In this document: piece after piece, positions 6,017 to 9,960 of the stretch
Numbering within the stretch: position 1 is the stretch's first letter
Layout: each line of letters starts with the position of its first letter
From: Clostridiales bacterium
GTDB taxonomy: Bacteria; Bacillota; Clostridia; WRLR01
Length of the DNA stretch: 9,960 bases
Assembly (NCBI GenBank): GCA_031263625.1
Contig: JAISFK010000040.1
Location: 1 to 9,960 of the forward strand
Direction of reading: 5' to 3'
The notes under the pieces: generated by a model
The model's input: the letters and a program-made list of their open reading frames with translations, nothing else
Database searches by the model: none
Told to the model about the DNA's origin: nothing
Position numbers and translations under genes: made by a program

Positions 6017-6913
6017 CAGGCTGCCCAGCGTCATGCCCTTCACGAAGAAGCGCTGCAGGAACGGGTAGACGAGTATGACCGGCAGCGCGCCGATGAGTAT
6101 CTGCGCGCTGGAGAGCGTCCTGTTCGATATCTTCATGACGCGCTGGATCTCCTGCAGCTCCATGTTGTCGAAGCTGGGCCGCTGCAGGACGTTGTGCAGG
6201 TACGTGGCGAGCGGGTACTTCTCGATGCTGTCCAGGTAGATCATGCCGGAAAACCACTCGTTCCAGTGCGCCACGGTCTGGAACACGATGAGCGTCGCTA
6301 TGCAGGCCATGGACAGCGGCAGGTATATCTGCAGGAGGACGCGCCAGTCGCCCGCGCCGTCCAAGATCGCGGACTCCTCCAGCTCTTTTGGCAGCTGCCG
6401 GAAAAAGTTCAGCAGGATGACGACATTGAACACGGGCACCGCGCCGGGTATTATCATCGACCAGATCGTGTTCCGCAGGCCCGACCACATGACTATCAGG
6501 TATGTCGGTATCATGCCGCCGCCTATGAGCATCGTTATGACGAAGAACCACGCGAAGGCCGTGCGCCCCCGAAACTCCTTGCCCGTCTTCGACAGCGGGT
6601 ACGCCGTGACGATCGTCAGCGCGATGTTCACGGCCACGCCGAGGACAACGCGGGCGGCCGAGTTCCATATGGACGCGAGGAAGCGGGCCTTCTGGAACGC
6701 GAAGGCATACGAGTCCAGCGAGAAGCTGACCGGCCAGAACCCGACGAGGTTGGCGGTCGCGGCCGCGGAGTCGCTCAGCGAAACCGCTATGACGTTGACG
6801 AACGGGAGCACGCACGTCGCCGCCAGCGCGGCCAGAAATATGGCGTTGACAACATCAAAAGCGCTCCAGGCGCGCAATTTCGACAGGCGCATACGCTCTT
6901 TGGCCCCTTTCAA
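6008..6913 (-). CDS. Carbohydrate ABC transporter permease, YtcP/LplC type (CUT1 family)
   Basis: This 301-residue membrane protein has about six hydrophobic segments, which is normal length for the family. The start of the span region reads VVNAIFLAALAATCVLPFVNVIAVSLS, with the conserved LPF..V.A.S.S seen in YtcP/LplC proteins. The ATPase-contact loop is at about 178-200 (LEESAILDGAGDW...LPL), a variant of the EAA motif. It forms the channel together with the permease encoded just upstream and imports oligosaccharides delivered by the lipoprotein at 8100-9959. The start is uncertain. The longest frame begins at TTG 6913, where GAGG lies only four bases upstream. ATG 6892 (MRLSKLRAW) gives a natural YtcP N-terminus with AAAGGGG 11 bases upstream. 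An in-frame TGA at 6920-6922 rules out anything longer. Confidence 0.88.
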   Translation of the reverse strand: MKGAKERMRLSKLRAWSAFDVVNAIFLAALAATCVLPFVNVIAVSLSDSAAATANLVGFWPVSFSLDSYAFAFQKARFLASIWNSAARVVLGVAVNIALTIVTAYPLSKTGKEFRGRTAFAWFFVITMLIGGGMIPTYLIVMWSGLRNTIWSMIIPGAVPVFNVVILLNFFRQLPKELEESAILDGAGDWRVLLQIYLPLSMACIATLIVFQTVAHWNEWFSGMIYLDSIEKYPLATYLHNVLQRPSFDNMELQEIQRVMKISNRTLSSAQILIGALPVILVYPFLQRFFVKGMTLGSLKG

Positions 6914-6916
6914 AAA

Positions 6917-6951
6917 TCCTCAAAAAATTCCTCAAAAATTCCTCAAAAAAT
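6917..6951. repeat. Three tandem 11-12-bp AT-rich units between the two permease genes
   Basis: On the coding strand the units are ATTTTTTGAGGA, ATTTTTGAGGA and ATTTTTTGAGGA (6951-6940, 6939-6929, 6928-6917). A degenerate fourth unit, TTTTTGAAAGG, runs into the next gene. Each unit carries GAGGA, a Shine-Dalgarno core, and a TTG. The first contains the TGA stop of the upstream permease. The tract is sharply AT-rich against the surrounding coding sequence. Confidence 0.8.
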
Positions 6952-7881
6952 CTTGTAGTCGGCGAACTTGTGCGCGAGGTAGTACGACGCCGAGATGAGG
7001 GCGCACGAGACGGCCGACTTGAACAGCCCGATCGTCGTGGCTATCTCGTAGCGCGGTATGCTGTCGCGCACGCTCTGGATCCCGACGCGGTAAACGAGCG
7101 TGTCCAGAATGTCGCCCGTCCTGTACACGACGGACGAGTACAGGTTCGCTATCTGGTCGAAGCCCGCGTTGAGGACGTTACCGAGGCTCAGCGTGCCGTT
7201 CAGCACGATTATCGGCGCGAGCCCCGGCAGCGTGATGTGCAGCATGCGCCTCAGCCGGCCGGCGCCGTCGATGCCCGCCGCCTCGTACAGGTTGGGGTCG
7301 ATGCCCGTCAGCGCCGCCAGGTACAGGATCGTGCCGAAGCCGAAGCCCTTCCACACGTCGAGCGCGATCATGACCCACGGGAACAGGGCCGCGTCGCCCA
7401 GAAAGAACACCGGCTCGACGCCGAGGAAGCCCAGAATCCCATTCAGGATGCCCGCGGACGGCGAAAGGATGTCGCGCATTATGCCCGCCAGTATGACCCA
7501 CGAGATGAAGAACGGCAGGTAGATCAGCGTCTGTATCGCCCGCTTGAACCCGGTGGCGCGGATTTCGTTGAGCAGGAGCGATATGAGTATCGGGAACGCC
7601 AGGCCGAGGGCGAGCTTGAAAACGGCTATGAACAGCGTGTTTCCAAGGGCCCTGTTGAAGTCGTTCAGCCCGAAAATGTACCGGAAATTGCCAAGGCCGA
7701 TCCACTCCGAGCCGAACAGCCCCTTCGTGAAGTCGAACTTCTGGAAGGCGATGACGAGCCCCAGCAGCGGGCCATACGAATACACGAGCGTGACGGCCGC
7801 GCCCGGGACGAGCATGACGTACAGCGCCCACCGGACGCGCCGCTTGCGGCCGCCGGCCTTGTCTGCCAGTGGAATATCCAA
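6943..7881 (-). CDS. Carbohydrate ABC transporter permease, LplB type (CUT1 family)
   Basis: The 312-residue protein starts with a short basic cytoplasmic end (GGRKRRVRW) and has about six membrane segments. The first span and loop, WALYVMLVPGAAVTLVYSYG followed by PLLGLVIAFQKF, are typical of LplB-like permeases. The EAA loop that contacts the ATPase is well kept at residues 200-219 (EAAGIDGAGRLRRMLHITLP). With the next gene product it forms the membrane channel of a polysaccharide/oligosaccharide importer. The start is TTG at 7881-7879, with AAGGGGG placed eight bases upstream; the next in-frame ATG is inside the first membrane span (Met23), so the TTG is preferred. The stop TGA lies in the tandem repeat before the next permease. 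Confidence 0.9.
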   Translation of the reverse strand: MDIPLADKAGGRKRRVRWALYVMLVPGAAVTLVYSYGPLLGLVIAFQKFDFTKGLFGSEWIGLGNFRYIFGLNDFNRALGNTLFIAVFKLALGLAFPILISLLLNEIRATGFKRAIQTLIYLPFFISWVILAGIMRDILSPSAGILNGILGFLGVEPVFFLGDAALFPWVMIALDVWKGFGFGTILYLAALTGIDPNLYEAAGIDGAGRLRRMLHITLPGLAPIIVLNGTLSLGNVLNAGFDQIANLYSSVVYRTGDILDTLVYRVGIQSVRDSIPRYEIATTIGLFKSAVSCALISASYYLAHKFADYKIF

Positions 7882-7889
7882 AAAAAGCG

Positions 7890-7896
7890 CCCCCTT
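7890..7896 (-). promoter_or_regulatory. Ribosome binding site supporting a TTG start
   Basis: AAGGGGG on the coding strand, eight bases before TTG 7881. Directly upstream are two copies of a seven-base unit, AGCTGAA (7908-7902 and 7901-7895), so this site too is flanked by a short tandem repeat. Confidence 0.7.
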
Positions 7897-7933
7897 CAGC
7901 TTTCAGCTTTTTATGTCTGCCAGCCTGCGCCTG

Positions 7934-8040
7934 CGGGCCGGCGAGCGCGCAGAGCCCTGCGGCCCGAACTCACGAACCCATGGGCAGGGCGGCGGCCACT
8001 GGGGCGGGGCCAGGCGCACGCCTCGCCTGCTGCCCTGCCC
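7934..8040 (-). other. GC-rich structured gap between lipoprotein and permease genes
   Basis: The 218-bp gap 7882-8099 holds no convincing gene. Two inverted repeats stand out: GGGCAGGGC/GCCCTGCCC (7982-7990 with 8032-8040), enclosing CAGGCG/CGCCTG (8011-8016 with 8024-8029), and CGGGCCG/CGGCCCG (7934-7940 with 7960-7966). CCCTGCCCC also recurs directly at 8033-8041 and 8062-8070. Stem-loops after the binding-protein gene of sugar transporter operons often stabilise the upstream message or cut transcription into the permeases, so the lipoprotein is made in excess. That role is inferred here. No T-run marks a clear terminator. Confidence 0.45.
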
Positions 8041-8099
8041 CAGCATCCCTGCGCCCGGCTACCCTGCCCCAATCCGCGCGGAGCCGCGCCTGCTCTGGC

Positions 8100-9959
8100 C
8101 TACTGCGCGGAATACCACTCGTTGACCTCCGCCGTGATCTCGTCGCCGCCGGAAGCCTTCCAGTTTGCCACGAACTCGTCGAAATAGCCGATCGGGGCCG
8201 CGCCCGAGACGATGTTCACGATCATCTCCTCGGCGTTGGACTGCAGCTGCGCGGAGTACGTGACCATGCCGGGCGTGTCGCCGCTGTAGTAGCGGTCGAG
8301 CAGGAGCTTGCCGTTCACGCTGAAGTCGTCGAGCAGGCCGATGATCGAGTCGGGGCCGGCGTTGGAGCGCCAGTTCGTGTAGAACAGCGAGTACTCGTCT
8401 ATCTCCTCGGGCGTCAGCCTCTCGCTGATGTTGCCGGGGTTTATGCCCTCGTACTTGCCGCTGGCCAGGCCGTCAAGATAGCCTATGACGCGGTTGTAGT
8501 TGTCCAGCTGGTCGGCGTTGCCCGGCTCAAGCAGGCTCGGATCCCTCGCCTCGACGGCGGGAGTCACCATCTTCCCGTTGTAGTTGTTGCGATCGATGCC
8601 GATGACGGGCTGTATGGCCGCGAGGCCCTGGAAGTCGTACACCCCGTCCGTCTTGTAGACGTTCGTGTCGTACTTCTGGCTCATAACCCTCTCCTGGAAG
8701 AGGTTGTACATCTTCACGAGGGCCTCCGGGTGCTCGTAGCCCTTCCTGACCACGTAGCGCCCGCCAAGTCTCGCGTAGGCGCCGATCTTGCGCGGCGTGT
8801 CGGCGGCGTATGGGATCTCGTAGGGGCGCCAGTCCTGCCCGAGCTTCACGCCGTCGGGCAGCGGCCAGCCCTGCAACCACCATTCGCCGAACGCGATGCC
8901 GACCTTCCCCGCGATCGCGTCGGCGGAGACGTCCGCCGAGCCCTTGACGACAAACTCTGGGTCGATCAGCCCGTCGTCGTAGTATCTTTTCAGCTCGGCC
9001 AGCGCGGCCTTCATCTCCGGCTGGACCATGCCCTCCTCCAGGCGCCCGTCCTTGAGCAGCCACTGCTTGGGGTACGCGCCGAAGCCGTTGAAGAAGCCCT
9101 TGGGGGCGAACCACGTCTCAAACGGCTGGTTGCTGATGGCCAGCCCCCACGTCTTGCCCGTGCCGCTCATGTCGTTGTCGGCGAACGCCTTGGCCATGGC
9201 GTAGAGGTCGTCCGTCGTCTTGGGCTCGCCCAGGCCGAGCGCCACGCGCCAGTCCTCGCGGATGTACAGCAACATCATGCCGCCGGCGCCGACCGAGGCC
9301 TGCGGCAGGCCGTACACGGCGCCCTGGTACGACGCCTGGTCCAGGCCCGCCCCGCCGTCGGCCCGGAGGTTCTCCGCGACCATGGGCGTGGCCCACTGCT
9401 CGACGACGCCGGTAAGATCCTCCAGCATTCCCGCCTTTGTGAGGCTTGCGAACTGCGCGGAGTTGCAGACAAAGACGTCCGGTATGTCCTGGGCTACGAT
9501 GCTGAGCATGAGCTTGTCGTTGTAAGCGTCAACGCCCTCCGCGGACCACAGCGTGTTCAGCTTGATGCCGAGGATCTGCTCGTACTCGTCCGTCCATATG
9601 TTTTTCTCGTAGTTCTGGCCGGGGGCGAAATTGGGGTCCTGGCTCGCCGAGCGCGCGAATGTGGGCTCGACGAGCGTTTCGTACTTGCTGAGGCCGGGTA
9701 TCCCGTCAAATTCGCCGGGAGCCGCCGCGCTGGCGGGCGCGTCCTCGGCAGGCGCTGCGGCCGCTTCGGTCGGCGCCGCCGTCGCTTCCTCGGAGGCGTC
9801 CTGCTCAGCCTCGCTGGCCGATGTTTCCTCGATGCCCCCCCCCCCCGTTCCATCGCCTGAGGCTTCGGGGGCCGCCGCCGTCGTCGCGGAAGGCTGGCTG
9901 GTCGCCGCGCCGCCGCCGCTTTCGCCGCACGCCGCGACCGACAGCGCGAGCAGCAGGGC
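8100..9959 (-). CDS. Extracellular carbohydrate-binding lipoprotein of a CUT1 ABC transporter, LplA type (start outside window)
   Basis: The frame is open from the window edge to TAG at 8102-8100, giving 619 visible residues. The visible start, ALLLALSVAAC, is the end of a lipoprotein signal peptide. The lipobox VAAC puts the anchored cysteine at codon 9929-9927, so only the first few codons are missing. A long Ala/Glu/Pro/Ser/Thr-rich linker (about 75 residues) tethers the binding domain. The domain has LplA-family features: NIWTDEYEQILGIKL at its start, IPDVFVCNSAQF, and DNDMSGTGKTWGLA, which resembles the calcium-loop-like segment of these proteins. It captures oligosaccharides outside the membrane and passes them to the two downstream permeases. 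The first in-frame ATG inside the window (9509) lies well within the folded domain and is not the start. A 12-base poly-G run lies in the linker. Confidence 0.9.
   Translation of the reverse strand, partial: ALLLALSVAACGESGGGAATSQPSATTAAAPEASGDGTGGGGIEETSASEAEQDASEEATAAPTEAAAAPAEDAPASAAAPGEFDGIPGLSKYETLVEPTFARSASQDPNFAPGQNYEKNIWTDEYEQILGIKLNTLWSAEGVDAYNDKLMLSIVAQDIPDVFVCNSAQFASLTKAGMLEDLTGVVEQWATPMVAENLRADGGAGLDQASYQGAVYGLPQASVGAGGMMLLYIREDWRVALGLGEPKTTDDLYAMAKAFADNDMSGTGKTWGLAISNQPFETWFAPKGFFNGFGAYPKQWLLKDGRLEEGMVQPEMKAALAELKRYYDDGLIDPEFVVKGSADVSADAIAGKVGIAFGEWWLQGWPLPDGVKLGQDWRPYEIPYAADTPRKIGAYARLGGRYVVRKGYEHPEALVKMYNLFQERVMSQKYDTNVYKTDGVYDFQGLAAIQPVIGIDRNNYNGKMVTPAVEARDPSLLEPGNADQLDNYNRVIGYLDGLASGKYEGINPGNISERLTPEEIDEYSLFYTNWRSNAGPDSIIGLLDDFSVNGKLLLDRYYSGDTPGMVTYSAQLQSNAEEMIVNIVSGAAPIGYFDEFVANWKASGGDEITAEVNEWYSAQ
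9835..9846. repeat. 12-base homopolymer (poly-C; poly-G on the coding strand)
   Basis: Twelve consecutive C on the plus strand encode a run of four glycines about 30 residues after the lipidated cysteine. The frames on both sides join correctly at this length. A change of one or two bases would cut the lipoprotein gene off from its binding domain. Confidence 0.95.
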
Positions 9960-9960
9960 C

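Noticed and set aside
7869..9860. Open frame of 663 codons on the plus strand
   Set aside because: It is antisense to the lipoprotein gene and crosses the structured gap. Its composition is that of a GC shadow frame and no family is recognisable.

Overview
The window is GC-rich DNA from what looks like a Gram-positive Bacillota bacterium (Clostridia or Paenibacillus-like). This rests on the LplA/LplB/YtcP-type sugar transporter, the lipobox lipoprotein, AGGAGG-like ribosome sites, and dockerin modules on secreted enzymes. Genus and species cannot be read from the sequence.

Layout. (1) 1-243, plus strand: the 3' end of a gene whose product ends in a dockerin. (2) 244-998: a convergent intergenic region with lower GC in its middle. 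It holds a palindromic repeat (351-419) and what I read as a complete, unannotated type I toxin-antitoxin module: toxin promoter 512-540, leader hairpin over the ribosome site, 31-residue membrane peptide gene 616-711, shared bidirectional terminator 711-753, and an antisense RNA started from a minus-strand promoter at 851-880 that reads through two 31-bp direct repeats. (3) 999-9959, minus strand: a carbohydrate-uptake and degradation operon, transcribed right to left. The order is lipoprotein solute-binding protein (start beyond the window), LplB-type permease, YtcP/LplC-type permease, then a 1646-residue secreted multidomain glycoside hydrolase.

How it works together (inference). The hydrolase is exported and cuts a polysaccharide outside the cell. 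It carries a cohesin-like module, a dockerin, two or three carbohydrate-binding-like modules, a LamG-like module and a clan GH-A-like catalytic domain. The lipoprotein captures the released oligosaccharides and the two permeases import them. No ATPase is encoded here, so a shared MsmK/UgpC-type ATPase elsewhere is expected. The dockerin on the plus-strand neighbour closely resembles the one in the hydrolase, so both may dock onto the same partner.

Most unusual points. The toxin and antitoxin RNAs appear to begin with near-identical 5' leader sequence, and the toxin leader can pair with its own 3' terminator arm. Each gene junction of the sugar operon carries a different short tandem repeat next to the ribosome site. 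A 12-base C run (poly-G on the coding strand) lies in the linker of the lipoprotein and could switch its frame.
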